Translations under genes and position numbers: made by a program
DNA from: Parasponia andersonii
Taxonomy: Eukaryota > Streptophyta > Magnoliopsida > Rosales > Cannabaceae
DNA: 64,000 nt
Direction of reading: 5' to 3'
Assembly (NCBI GenBank): GCA_002914805.1
Contig: JXTB01000021.1
Coordinates: 1,401,329 to 1,465,328, forward strand
Notes under the pieces: generated by a model
What the model saw: only the letters and a program-made list of their open reading frames with translations
What the model was told of the DNA's origin: nothing
The model's database searches: none
Part shown: one piece after another, positions 21,776 through 32,559 of the stretch
How the letters are laid out: each line of letters starts with the position of its first letter
Position numbering within the stretch: position 1 is the first letter of the stretch

Positions 21776-22620
21776 AATCTCAAATCTCATTATCGCTTTA
21801 CTCGCAAATGAAAATTAATTGGAGATAATTTTATCAAGTGGAAAAAAAATATGAATATCGTGCTTGTTATTGAAGACTAAAAGTTTGTGCTTTCGGAGAA
21901 ATGTCCTCTACAACTCGCCACTAATGCTACTCGTGCTGCATGAGAAAGCTATGAAAAATAGACTTATGCCAATATTAAAGCTCTCTGCTACATATTAGCA
22001 AGCATGATCGATGTGCTTAGAGTTAAGCACGAGAGGAAAGACTGCTTATGATATAATGGAGTCCCTCTAGGCCATATTTAGGCAACAATCTGATCAATTT
22101 CATCATGACGCCATTAAAAAGGCTATGATGCGAAGATGAAGAGAGGAACTCCAGTGAGAGATCATGTTTTAAACATAATCAATTACTTTGGAGAGACTGA
22201 AGTTCATAGGACTATGATCGATGACCGCACCCAAGTGAGTATGATTTTGGGATCACTCTCACCTAATTTTCTTCAGTTCAAGAGCAACTATATTATAAAT
22301 AAGTTGAATTGTACGATGACTCAACTGCTCAACGAACTGCAAACATTCAAATCAATATCGAAAGATAAAGGTAAAGCTGGCTCAGTAACTATTGCTGAAG
22401 CAAATATTTGCAAAAGGAAATTCCTTTATCTCTTACAAAAATAAGAAGAAGAAGAGCAAGGGCGTGTCTGGGTCTAACCTAAAAAGAGTAAGAAAAGCAA
22501 CACAAGCACCAAGAAGAACACTTATAAAGATAAAAAGCCTAAGGGAAAATGTTTTCGTTATGGAGTTGATAGGCATTAGAAGAGAAACTATAACAAGTAT
22601 CTCTCCGAATTGAAAGAGAA
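21776..22620 (+). pseudogene. copia Gag of element E
   Basis: UBN2-type Gag with several stops. Recognisable blocks: KLIGDNFIKWKKNMNI at about 21810; a stop after VIED at 21878; AYDIMESL near 22045; then the open piece 22136-22444 (MKRGTPVRDHVLNIINYF, MILGSLSPNFLQFKSNY, LLNELQTFKS). A frame change near 22440 leads into a lysine-rich stretch and a ruined zinc knuckle (CFRYGVDRH then a stop, usual CX2CX4HX4C). Gag packages RNA into particles; this one cannot be made full-length. Confidence 0.75.
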
Positions 22621-23050
22621 GAAGAAAAGTAAAAATGATTTACTTATTCTAGACGCTTGTTTAGTGGAAGAAGATTTATTTGATATATCTCACTGAATAG
22701 TTGTTTCAGGAGCCACTAATCATATTTGTTCTTCTTTTTCGAGACTTAGTTCTTCAAGGGAACTTACCGACAGGAATTCACAATGAGAATGGGCAATGGA
22801 GCTAAAGTTTCAGCAAAAGTAGTGGAAGTCCTCTGTTTTCATTTTAGGTATAAATTTTTTGTTATTGAACAATATTTATTTTATTCCTAGTTTTTGTAAG
22901 AATTTGATTTCTATTTCAAGACTATTTGAACAAATGTTTGGTGTTTTTTTCTTACTAATGAGATTATTATTTCTAGAAATGGTTTAAATATATATTCTGC
23001 AAGAATAGAGAATGGATTTTACATGTTAAGGCCAGATAAATAATTAATAC
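22621..23050 (+). pseudogene. copia protease of element E, heavily decayed
   Basis: The block following ILDACLVEEDLFD reads IVVSGATNHICSSF at about 22700, where the family has D-S-G; the catalytic aspartate is valine. A stop precedes it (W codon replaced). Later blocks (RMGNGAKVSAK; GLNIYSARIENGFYMLRP in part) can be followed with frame changes. Not functional. Confidence 0.6.
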
Positions 23051-23054
23051 GAAA

Positions 23055-24050
23055 ATGATTAAAGTAGAGTATCCCAAACCTAGAAAGCAAAATATTTCTC
23101 ATGACGATGATACATATCTTTGGCACCTTAGGTTAGAGCATTTCAATCTAGATAGGATGAACAAACTTCTAAAGGATTGTCATTTAAGAGAGCTAGAAGT
23201 TGGCACTCTACTAGTTTGTGAATCTTGCCTAGAAGCGAAAACGACTAAGAGACATTTCTCAGCAAAGGGCAAAAAGGCTAAAAAACCTTTTGAGCTTGTG
23301 CATAGTGATGTATGTGGTCTATTGAATATACAAGCATTAGGTGGTTATGAATATATTATCACATTTATTGATGATTATGCACAATATGGATATATGTACC
23401 TAATATAAAGAAAATCTAAAACCTTTGAAAAGTTTAAAGAATTCACAGCAGAAGCTAAAAAGTAATTAGGTAAGTCATTAAAATTCTTCGATTAGAATGA
23501 AGAGATGAATACCTTGATAATAAATTCAAAGATTACTTGCTAGTGAATTACATCCTATCCCAACTCATAGCAGCTGGAACACCATAACAAAATGGTATTA
23601 TAGAAAAGAGAAATTGAACATTGCTTGATATGTTTAAATCAGTGATGTGCTACTCTTGCCTACTACTCTCATTCTATGGTTATGCATTACAAATCGCTGT
23701 TTATATTTTGAATATAATATCTTCTAATTCTATCCAATAGACACCTTTAGAGTTATGGAATGGGCGCAAACCTAGTTTACGTCACGTTCCTATATAGGGC
23801 TGCCTAGCACATGTACTGAAAGGAAAGACTAAAAAGCTAATACCACGCATACAGGTTTGTTTATTTGTAGGTTATCCAAAAGGCACAAACAGAGGTTTGT
23901 TTTACAGTCCTCAAGAGAAAAAAGTATTTGTATGGACAAAGGCTACTTTTCTTGAAAATGACTATATGATAGATTTCAAACCTCAAAGTAAATTTGTACT
24001 AGAGGAATTACTTTCTGATCAGATCAGACTACAACCAACAATAGTTATTG
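23055..24050 (+). pseudogene. copia integrase of element E
   Basis: 23055-23408 has the pre-integrase zinc region (LWHLRLEHFNLDRMNKLLKD, then CESCLEAKTTKRHF) and the start of the core: FELVHSDVCG with the first catalytic aspartate and IITFIDDYAQYGYMYL, then a stop at 23406. After that, the core is broken by stops (one directly at the second catalytic block, about 23490) and frame changes. The C-terminal block can be seen near 23760-23990 (TPLELWNGRKPSLRHV-type, IWGCLAHV-type, GYPKGTNRGLFY). Dead. Confidence 0.75.
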
Positions 24051-24229
24051 AATGACAATTATGAGACCACTATTCCAGATCAGAATACCTTGGAAACTCG
24101 ATGTAGTGGGATGGTTATTAGACCCTCTGCTCACTATAGAGAAGTTAGAGATGCACATATTGTTGTTTCTGATAGTAGCCAAAATGACTCATTGACATAC
24201 AAGCATGCAATGGAAGATTCTGATGAGGA

Positions 24230-25140
24230 AAAATAGCAAGAGGCTATGAACCAAGAAATGGAGTCTATATATTCCAATTCTGTCTAGGAACTTATAGATC
24301 CACCTGAAGATGTCAGGCTCATTAGATGTAAATGGATCTATAAAAGAAAAAGAGGTATGGATGGAAAAATTGAAACATTCAAGGCAAGGTTAGTGGCAAA
24401 GGGTTATACCCAAAAAGAGGGAGTTGATTATGAAGAGACTTTCTCGCTAGTATCCATGCTTAAATCCATACGTAACCTCTTGTCAATTACTGTATGTTTA
24501 GACTATGAAATATGACAAATGGACGTCAAGACAGCTTTTTTGAATGGCTATCTTGAAGAAAGTATCTATATGGTGCAACCAGAAGGTTTTGTAGCTAAAG
24601 GCTAAGAGCAGAAAGTCTGTAAGCTACTTAGGTCTATTTATAGACTTAAGCAAGCTTCAAGATCATGAAATCTAAGATTTGATGAGACGATTAAATCTTA
24701 TGGTTTTGATTAAAATGTTGATGATCCTTGTGTATACAAATATATCAAAGACAAGAAAGTGGTCTTTCTAATTTTTTATGTAGATGATATTTTGCCCATT
24801 AGGAGTGATATGAAAATATTATCTAATGTAAAGAGGTGGCTAGTCAAGCAATTCTAAATGAAAGATTTGGGAGAAGCAAGTTATGTGCTTGGGATCTAGA
24901 TTATTTGAGATCGCAAGAAAAAACTTTTGGCACTTTCTCAAGTATCTTATATTGATAAGGTACTCATTCGTTTTTCGATGCAAAACTTCGAGAAAGGACA
25001 ATTACCTTCTGGACATGGAGTTATCCTTTCCAAAGAGCAATATCTCAAGACACTTCAAGAGGAAGAGGATATGAGATAGGTTCTTTTTGCATCTGCAGTT
25101 GACAGCCTGATGTATGCCATATTGTGTACTAGGCCTGATA
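24230..25140 (+). pseudogene. copia reverse transcriptase of element E
   Basis: RVT_2-type RT in one frame with many stops: EAMNQEMESIYSN, IRCKWIYKRKRGMDGK, FKARLVAKGYTQKEGVDYE, then QMDVKTAFLNGYLEESIYM, RSIYRLKQASRS, and the catalytic loop FYVDDILPI (about 24776), which is intact at the aspartates. Stops occur where the family has W or Q (for example after SNSV, DYEI, KGF-region, RS), all one transition from the expected codon. The ORF 24883-25074 is an out-of-frame shadow. Confidence 0.8.
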
Positions 25141-25758
25141 TATGCTACGTAGTACGGATAGTTAGTCATTTTTAATCAAATCTAAGATTAGATCACTAGA
25201 TAGTGATAAAGTATATTGTCAAGTATTTTAGAGAACAAGAAATTATATGCTGGTTTATTGAAGTCATGACTTGATTCATATTGGTTACATTGATTCTGAT
25301 TTTCAATCCGACAAAGATACTCAAAAGTCGACGCCTAGATCAATGTTCACTCTTAGTGGTGGAGCCATTGTCTAGAGAAGTGTTAAACAATCCAGTAGTG
25401 CAGATTCTATGAGGGAAGCAGAATATAGTAGCTTGTAAAGTAGCTAAAGAAATAGTTTGGCTCAGAAAGTTCTTTACTAATTTGGAAGTTGTTCCAAATA
25501 TGAATAAGCCATTAACTTTATATTGCGACAACAGTGAAGTGGTGGTGAATTCAAAAGAACCAAGAAGTCATAAGAGAGAAAAGCTTATAGAGAGGAAGTA
25601 TCATCTGATTAGAGAGATAGTACATTAAGGAGACATGGCCGTTATGAAGATAGCATATAAAAATAACATTGTTGATCTTTCTACAAAAATGGATCCAGTG
25701 AAGACTTTTGAGTCACTTGGAGGGTTTAAGATTGAGAGATATGTCTCACTTACTTTAA
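25141..25758 (+). pseudogene. copia RNase H of element E
   Basis: Continues the pol frame with shifts: VRIVSHF, IKYIVKYFRE, then LYCDNSEVVVNSKEPRSHKREKLIERKYHLIREIV near 25520-25620 and DPVKTFESLGGFKIERY before the PPT. The YADADF-type block is damaged near 25290. Several stops. Confidence 0.7.
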
Positions 25759-25772
25759 GACAAGTGGGAAAT
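25759..25772 (+). other. Polypurine tract of element E
   Basis: GACAAGTGGGAAAT directly before the 3' LTR start TGTTAGGG at 25773. Confidence 0.85.
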
Positions 25773-27002
25773 TGTTAGGGTTTATGCCCTAAATGCATGT
25801 ATATTTTGGATCATCGATGAATTAATAAGATGACATTTTTCTATTTGAATATGTGCATAATTGGTATGCCTTTAATTATCAAGAAATCTCTAGTTTATTT
25901 ATGTGACTAAAAATTTATTATATGTGTTAAATGCATGAGGACTAAATTTATAGATAATATACTAAATATAGTCCATAATAATTAATTAAAGTTGAGGATC
26001 TTTAATTAAATATTATTAGTACAGTCCATTAACATTGAGAATGTAATAGTCTTATCCGAGCTATTGATATGTTGACATCTCAATAGAAGTACTTTACAAA
26101 ATTTGATTATATAGGACTGAACAAGATATGATTTGAATCTCACATAAATTCCGTTAACTGTTGAGAGTTCAAATAATGTCACTAAATGATTATATGTAAA
26201 TCAATCTTAATCCTGAGTAGTTATAGACTCTTACTTTTAAAGGTATGTACTTTAACATACTTGTTAAAAGTTTGTTTCCTAAACAAATCAAAATACTTCT
26301 ATCTTAGGAGATTAATGAGAAGAGTAGCTGAGAATGTAGCTTACTGATATGGAATCCATTCTTTCCATTAGGAAGCTAGAAAGATGATTCCATTGTGTAT
26401 TGATTCAAGACTTGAACCGTTTGAGTACTCAATTTATAGTAGATTTATAAATTAATTGTTCATTGGAAAATCAATAGTACACAAGGATAAAGATATAATT
26501 GGAAAGGTAAGTGGAATATAACCTAGCTCTAATTATGAATTATCTATTGAGGATTGAACTACATGTAGTGATTAAATCAATGGAATGCTCGATGTTTTCT
26601 GAGTAAATTAATTCTGTAATTTCAAGAGTGCAATTCCAGATTTTTAATGGAGTAATACTGAAATTAATAAATTAGTCCAATTAATTTAAGAGTTTAATTA
26701 ATTGTCATAATTTATTAGAACTTGAATTATAGGTCCATATGTTCACAATTCTACCTCTTACAAATACTGTACTAGATATTACATTATTTCTGTTACTGCA
26801 CACTTTATCTAGATGAATAGTTTATCTATATGTAATTAATAACTGTTATTAATTAATTCATTAATTACTTTAAATTATGGAGAGATAAGTTTCCTAATTC
26901 ATTTAAATTTTTAATTTAAAAATATCTAACTATTAGATAATTAGATAAACAGAAATTGAGAAACTGACTGAAAGTAAAACACTCTTACCAATTATCTAGT
27001 AG
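25773..27002 (+). repeat. 3' LTR of element E, distal end missing
   Basis: Begins TGTTAGGGTTTATGCCC and aligns with the 5' LTR up to TACCAATTATCT at about 27000, then runs into a (TA)n tract (about 27008-27027). The distal part with promoter repeats and LTR end, seen in B at 4011-4956, is absent, at the same point where the 5' LTR breaks. Confidence 0.75.
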
Positions 27003-27328
27003 TTTATATATATATATATATATATACACATATATAATAAATCAATTTGTTCTTTCAAAAGTGGCTAAAAGTAAAGTAATCCTTAATCTATACTTTAGCT
27101 CTGCAAAACTTCCATATTTGATTTGAACGAAAGAATATTTCGTTAATCAATTAGGAAAATGCACTCATTTATGATCTTGCCTAGTCATTGAGTACATAAG
27201 AATTTCACAAATAAGAATAACCACAATTTAATCCCACAAGTCTATAAATACTCTATCTATTAAATTCATAAATATTATGGTGCATTAATCTATTTGAAAG
27301 AAATCACCAAAATCCACAATGATAATAT
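27003..27328. other. AT-rich remnant left of the Tat-lineage insertion
   Basis: A (TA)n run followed by about 300 AT-rich bases with no gene. It would be continuous with 33429 onward before the Tat-lineage element inserted at CTTAT. I could not classify it; it may be internal sequence of the older gypsy relic whose PBS is at 34085-34102. Confidence 0.4.
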
Positions 27329-27333
27329 CTTAT
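27329..27333. repeat. Target-site duplication CTTAT, left side of the Tat-lineage element
   Basis: CTTAT directly before TGTTGGAGC at 27334; repeated at 33424-33428 directly after CCCCACA. Confidence 0.95.
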
Positions 27334-28098
27334 TGTTGGAGCGGTTTCTCACCAGTCGTCCACGTGTCTCCTACTGCTGACGCTGGATTCTCCAACTGTT
27401 CACGTGTCCTTGCTGTCTCAAAGCTCTCNTATTTCAGTATGAATGTCTATCTCTTTTTCTATGGATCTCTCCTTGTTTTCTTGTTGTTCACAGACTATTT
27501 TTTTTATATATCAGTTTTTTGTGTGGACACACATATATCCCTCTCGGGAATGCATGGCTTCAATATATGTAGTCCTGAGATTGTGAACAACATGGTTCTC
27601 TATCTCTGGACAAAAAACAATGAGTACCTTTCACCTCAAGATCTTTTTTAACCGTGACGGGCCGAGATTTCTGTGATCTCTTCTGTGCTACCGTGGCCTG
27701 ATTTTCGCCGCCTCCTACGGCTTCAATCTGTCAGGAGTAAGATTTTGGCAAATCGCCGTTCTGTCAGGACGACTTGTCCCTGCACACACACCTACCCAGA
27801 AACGGATTAAATGCTCTGTCTGGGTCTGGAGCCGTGGGGCTGCTTTCCATTGTATCCAGTCTGAAGACCCTTGGGGCTTCTGACCCCTCCGACTGTTGAG
27901 GTAAGGGTCGCTGTTTCCAGACAGCAGACCCATGGGGCCTCAGACCGCCAGCTGTCGTGGTTGGGGTCTGCCTGCTGGACCGTCTGGAATCAGTTATGGG
28001 TTCTGCTCTAAATTCGGATGACCCAAAGGCCGATGGTGAGATCATGTGCGATCCGCGTGGCCCTTCTCGTGGTACAAGGTTCAGGAACGGGCCCCACA
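27334..28098 (-). repeat. 3' LTR of the Tat-lineage element (contains a collapsed gap)
   Basis: 765 bases against 864 in the 5' LTR. The difference is located at the single N (27429): the other LTR has about 98 more bases between AAAGCTCTC and TATTTCAG (32650-32755). The N therefore stands for missing sequence, not for a biological deletion. Short frames in it (27319-27651, 27764-28099) are chance frames that recur in the other LTR. Confidence 0.9.
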
Positions 28099-28116
28099 AC
28101 TGCCCCCATTTCCCTA
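28099..28116 (-). other. Polypurine tract of the Tat-lineage element
   Basis: On the minus strand TAGGGAAATGGGGGCAGT precedes the 3' LTR start TGTGGGGCC at 28098. Confidence 0.8.
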
Positions 28117-28442
28117 TTTGATAGATTCGCGTCTATCAAGTGGGGAAACCGTCTCTCCGCTTCTCCAACCTGAGGGACGCACGTGGCTCCCTTTTCCCGA
28201 TGCGGTGATACGCCATCTCTCATCACGAGATCTGTTTGAAATTTGAAATTTTGACTGTTTGGTTTCTTTTATTCTTTCCTCTTCCAGAAAAACTTTTCGG
28301 CTTCCCTCCTTTAAAAACCGCAACTGTGTTTATCTGCCGTTTAACCAAAATTTTCAATCGCCCCAATCTCTCAACACCTCAAGATTTCTACTTCCTACTC
28401 TTCCAAAAAAAACTTTCACTCTCCCAGTCGTCTTTCGGAACA

Positions 28443-29132
28443 ATGGCTTCGAATCAAGCTCAGGAATTGCGATCTGTTACGGACTCAGAATTAGACTCAT
28501 TGAGGATGCAGCTCTGTTTCCCCGGAAGAGTGACGCTCCAACGCGTCAAAGGTCCCGCTGACTGGTACCTTCGGCCCTGTGCCCCCGAAGGTACCATCGT
28601 TTTGGGCAGGAAGCACCTGGATTGCCTGCGATTCCCTCTTCCCCCTCTAGTCCATCAATTTTTTGCCCTGACGGGAATCCACCCGATGCAACTGAATGCC
28701 AACGGGATTATGATTCTGATGGGGCTCTCTGCCCTGTCAATTGTCTACAACACGCACAACGACCTGGAGGTGGTCTTCTATGCTTACAAACTTGTTCTCA
28801 TTCCTAAGAAGAGCTCCTACCCCACCTTCTATCTCCAGCCGCTGCCTGGGCACCACATCTTTTGGGGATTGCCGCGGTCAGACAAATAATGGGACTCTCA
28901 CGCCAGGCTTTATGCCGTTGGAGGGGCGTGGTGCTCCCTTTGGATGAACGGAGAACATTTCCAAGTCCCCTCAGTCTTCTTGCAGAGTAAGCATCGGACT
29001 ACGACCTTTGGGTCTGAATTCTTTCATGGTTTCATTGCTCATGTTACTTTGCCCTGTGCAGACTCAGCAGAAGAAAACAGGTTCGAGCCGCACCTGTCAG
29101 CTGGGCGGCTCAAGGATAGGTGGGTGGCTTAG
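28443..29132 (+). pseudogene. Antisense ORF of the Tat-lineage element, resembles the 'putative gypsy type transposon' domain
   Basis: Lies on the strand opposite to gag-pol, between the truncated RT and the 3' LTR. I take the ATG at 28443 (MASNQAQELRSVTDSEL) as start; the frame is open upstream to 28236 but that part is hydrophobic and phenylalanine-rich and unlikely to be coding. From residue about 55 it reads CLRFPLPPLVHQFFALTGIHPMQLNANG as two adjoining blocks, then ILMGLSAL and LQPLPGHHIFWGLPRSDK. This resembles the plant domain called putative gypsy type transposon (PF04195), from memory. A TAA at 28887 interrupts it; the same frame continues with WDSHARLY and ends at 29132, the last few codons being antisense to RT. 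Extra antisense ORFs are known in Tat-lineage elements; their function is not established. It is probably cut at about 29095 by the pol deletion. Confidence 0.65.
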
Positions 29133-30227
29133 ATATAGCTTGAGGTCTGCCAACGCTTTGTCCTGTTCTTCCCCCCAAACGGCCGTAGAGTTTCTCCTCA
29201 GGCATTGGAAAAAGGGCTTGCATCGGTCAGACATCTTGGATACGAACCGACTGAGGGCGGCTACTTTCCCGGCCAGGCATTGAATCTCTCGAACGGATGA
29301 GGGCCTCTGCACATTCGCGATCGAGGTCAGCTGGGTCGGGTTTGCCTCAATACCCCTTCGGCTCACGATATGTCCCAAGAATTGCCCAGAGGATACCCCA
29401 AAGGCGCACTTCTTGGGGTTCAGACGCATCCGATGCTGCCTTAGAATCCGAAAGCATTTGTCTAGATGCTTCAGATGGTCTGAATCCTCCTTGCTCTTCA
29501 CGACCATGTCGTCGATGTAGACCTCCATAGTTTTTCCTAGCAGCCTGGCGAACATCTTATTCATGAACCTTTGGTAGGTCGCCCCTGCGTTCTTCAGGCC
29601 AAACGGCATGCGCTTGTAGCAGTATAGACCTCACTCTGTGATAAAAGCGGTGTGGATCTGGTCTTCCACGTACAGGGGAATCTGGTTGTATCCAGAATAG
29701 GCATCCAGAAAGCTCATCCTGTTGAATCCCGCCATCGCGTCTACCATTTGGTCGATTCTTGGCAGGGGAAAACTATCATTTGGGCAGGCCTTGTTCAAGT
29801 TGGTGAAATCTATGCAGATACAGTCGTCGCCGTTTTTCTTTTTCACCACTACTGGGTTGGAAACCCACCGCGGGTATGTGCATTCCCTGATTAGACCGCT
29901 CTCCAATAGCTTTTCTACCTCCTTATTGATCGCCTTATTCTTCTCTGGTGTGAATCTTCGGGGTTTCTGCCTAACCGTGGGGAAATGGGGGTCTATATTC
30001 AGTCGGTGGCAGGAGTGCGCGGGGTCTATCCCCGGCATATCATTGTGGGACCATACAAAGACGTCTTCATTGTGCCTTAAGAATCCCAACATCTCACTCC
30101 TCCGTTCCTCGAGCAATAAGGCTCTGATTAGGATCACCTTCGCCGGTTCTTCCTCTTTCAAAGGGGCTGCCACCAGTTCCTCGATCATGGATTGCGGGCT
30201 GTCAGACTCTTCTTCGATTCGTCTCAT
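29097..30227 (-). pseudogene. gypsy reverse transcriptase (Tat lineage), truncated
   Basis: RVT_1-type RT in one minus-strand frame. 30227-29631 includes VRQKPRRFTPEKNKAI, EVEKLLESGLIRE, SNPVVVKKKNGDDC, FTNLNKACPNDSFPLPRID and FLDAYSGYNQIPL; a TGA at 29630 replaces the tryptophan expected after FITE. 29609-29097 continues MPFGLKNAGATYQRFMNKMF, the catalytic loop VYIDDMVVKS, then FLGHIVSRRGIEANP and the thumb/connection to about PPILEPPS, where a stop and the deletion occur. RT would copy the element RNA; the aspartates of the YIDD loop are intact. Missing: RNase H and integrase. The element depends on enzymes from a full-length relative. Confidence 0.9.
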
Positions 30228-30739
30228 GTATGTTGGCAGGCGGTCCTTTGATTGCTATCCGTCTCCGGCTACGGCGCTTGCACTCGTGTCGGCTCCCCTC
30301 AGGGCGGCCGAAAAGCATTTTCTCGCAGAGGCCTGGTCCCCCCTGATGTCAATCGTGTATGTGCCATCCTTCGACTGACATCTTAAAACTTGATGGAGGG
30401 TGGAAGCGACCCCATGCAGGGCATGGATCCATCCCCTTCCCAGGATGACATTGAAGGAAGACTGGCAGTCAACGACGATGAAATCCGCGTCCATGCATCT
30501 TTCGGCTGCGCAGACGTTAAGGGTAATGATGCCTAAAGGGCAAACCCTGGTGCTGTCAAAAGCGAAAAGCGGTTGGCAGGTTGGCCTGAGTGCGTTCCTA
30601 TCCAGACCCATATTGTCGAACGTGTTGAGGAATAGGATATCGACACTGCTCCCACCATCGACCAAGACCTGTCCAACCAACGTGGAGCCGATCTGCAGCT
30701 TGATCACCAGGGGGTCGTCGTGAGGCTGGCGTACCGAGG
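30228..30739 (-). pseudogene. gypsy aspartic protease (Tat lineage)
   Basis: 30707-30255 in the same frame as RT. The active-site region LVDGGSSVDILFLNTFDNMG carries the D-G-G-S variant usual for this protease group, followed by VCPLGIITLNV and FIVVDCQSSFNVILGRGWIHAL, the second conserved block with the ILGR motif. It lies in a different frame from gag (31501-30740), so a shift is needed near 30740. The frame stops just before the RT frame near 30250-30230. Its role is Gag-Pol cleavage. Confidence 0.85.
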
Positions 30740-32461
30740 TTAGGTCTTGCTGAGTAAAAACGATGGGGGCGGCAGAGTGCGGTCTTCTCCTGACGTCACG
30801 TTATTGACGGAGTGGCCCATCCCCTTTAAGCGCTTCGACCTGCCCTCAGCTTTTTTAAGGCACTTCTGTTTTTCTTCTTGATCGTGGGTCATCTCAGGCC
30901 TGCCCACGATGGTCGGCACTATCTTGAGGGTCTGCTCTCCCGACCCCGAAGCTTGGACCTGCTTCCCTTTCTCAATCCTGGCAGCGTCTTGCCGCGGTTG
31001 GGCTTTGTCGGTTTTCACGTACTGCCCAAACTTTCCAGTGTGGATCGCCAACATGACCTGGGCATAAAGATTTCGGCAGTGAACGGTGTCGTGCCTGAAA
31101 TCCTTGTGGAATTGGCAGTATCTGCTCCTATTCTTCATATGCTCCGGGACGCCGGATTTGGGCGGGTCCTTGAAAATGCCCCTGTCCCTGTTCTGGAGGT
31201 ATATCACGTCGATCGGCGTGTTAAGCTCGTACTTGGGTAGAGGATCGCGGGTTATCTTCCTCCTCTTGCCTCCCTCCAAACCATCTTGCGCCAGGGCTTC
31301 TTGCTTCGGGGCCGGCCCTTGGCCCGATGGGGGCCTCTTCATCCCTTGTGGGGCCAGGGGTTGTATTGGTGTCGTCGTTACCGCGGCAGAGGTCTTAGGC
31401 GCCTTCTGGCAGCTTTCCAGTACCCTGAACACCCCTTCTGACTTGGCCTGGACGTCCGCCATGTCGTATGGTAGGTTTAGAAGGAGGTGGTCCGCTAGCA
31501 TTGATCCCGGCTACAGGCTCCAGACGAACGAGCCTACGGCTTAGACTGAGTCTGCATTATGGACCAGCGACATGACTTCGAGGAAACGTGAGAGGTACTC
31601 CCGCGTGGATTCATCCGCGGCCTGTTCCAAACGGTCCAGGTCTCGCATGGTTTTTTGCTGTTTTCGGACACCCGCGTACTGCCTCAGGAAAAGCCTGCAG
31701 AAGTCCTCGAACCCATTTATGGACTTTTCTGGGAGCTGCCTGAACCATAACAGGGCTGGTCCTGCAAGGGTCGTAGAGAAAACTTTGCAAGTTACAGCCT
31801 CGTCCCTGGTCTCTAAAGCCATCTTCTGCTGGAAGTGGTATATGTGGTCGAGGGGGTCAGTTTTCCCTTCGAACGGCCTGAAGGTCGGGGTCGTGAAGTC
31901 TCTCGGCCTTGACTCCATCTGGATCCAGTCAGCGAAGGCCGTCCGGTTGATGCCTCGCACGGTTTGTTCTACCAGATCGTCTGGGGTCTGACTATGATGG
32001 TTGCCGAGTCTCTTTCCCAACTCTGCCATCATTTCCTGCTTCCAGTCGGGGGGCGTACCTCCAGGGTTCTCATGGTGTCTTCTGCCCACTGCCCCCCTGG
32101 TTTTGAAAGGTCTTGACTGGCTTTGCTGTCCCCCCTGCATTCATGACCCGGACGGGGCGGGAGCCTCTCCCCGCGGTTGGCTTCCGAACTCCTGCTGGAC
32201 TTCTTCGTCGAAATCTTCCCTCTACTGGGTCCTATCTTCACTGGCCAGCAGACCCTCGAGGCGAGCATTATCTCTGTGTACCTCTGCGACCTCGTCCCTT
32301 AGACCCAGGACGGCCTCGTGGGCCCTCTCTGCCAATCTGTTTGTTTCCGCCAGGGCGGCAAGCACCTGATCCAGCTTCTGTCCCAGATCTGGTCGTTCCT
32401 CTCGGGAGCTTCCTTCAGCATCAGGACGGGTGCTCCTGGTTGTCATTCTTAAAGGTGCCAT
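30740..32461 (-). pseudogene. gypsy Gag (Tat lineage)
   Basis: Start chosen at the ATG at 32461 (MAPLRMTTRSTRPDAEG), about 80 bases after the PBS; the upstream ATG at 32578 lies in the LTR. An N-terminal coiled coil follows (LGQKLDQVLAALAETNRL, then EVAEVHRDNARLEGLL), then a basic linker, and the Retrotrans_gag domain at about 31980-31560 (FRPFEGKTDPLDHIYHFQ; AGPALLWFRQLPEKSI; STREYLSRFLEV). After that come a downstream basic region (GGKRRKITRDPLPKYELN) and a zinc-like HxxHxxxxC stretch (CQFHKDFRHDTVHC). Three stops interrupt the same frame (about 32222, 31541 and 31511). The protein would form the particle; only readthrough could make it full-length. Confidence 0.85.
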
Positions 32462-32540
32462 CAGATGTTGTATGGCTTTTTTGTTCAAGGAGGGCGCGGT
32501 TGCGAGTTTCTCACTCTCTTTTCCACGTTCAACCTGGTTT

Positions 32541-32558
32541 CCCACAGACGGCGCCAAA
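32541..32558 (-). promoter_or_regulatory. Primer binding site of the Tat-lineage element
   Basis: TTTGGCGCCGTCTGTGGG on the minus strand, directly after the 5' LTR end ...CTCCAACA. The TGGCGCCGTCTGTGGG core is what Tat/Ogre-type elements use, usually ascribed to tRNA-Arg (from memory). Confidence 0.8.
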
Positions 32559-32559
32559 C

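Larger units (their letters stand above)
19705..27002 (+). mobile_element. Ty1/copia element E, decayed
   Basis: Plus-strand copia element: 5' LTR 19705 to about 20668 (both ends missing), leader to about 21770, gag about 21776-22620, protease about 22620-23040, integrase about 23055-24050, RT about 24230-25140, RNase H to about 25760, PPT 25759-25772, 3' LTR 25773 to about 27002 (end missing). Same family as B at 2701-5808 but in the opposite orientation. The 5' LTR lacks about the first 250 bases (compare 26021) and everything after TACCAATTATCT, and no PBS is visible. Many in-frame stops. Confidence 0.85.

Noticed and set aside
24883..25074. 63-residue plus-strand frame in the RT of element E
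   Set aside because: Out of frame with the RT reading that continues across it with recognisable blocks.
27764..28099. 111-residue minus-strand frame, repeated at 33089-33424
   Set aside because: It occurs in both LTRs of the Tat-lineage element because the LTRs are copies; it runs through the LTR boundary and has no domain.
29722..30378. 218-residue plus-strand frame
   Set aside because: Antisense shadow of gypsy RT and protease; the minus strand carries clear motifs (VDGGSSVDILF, YIDD).
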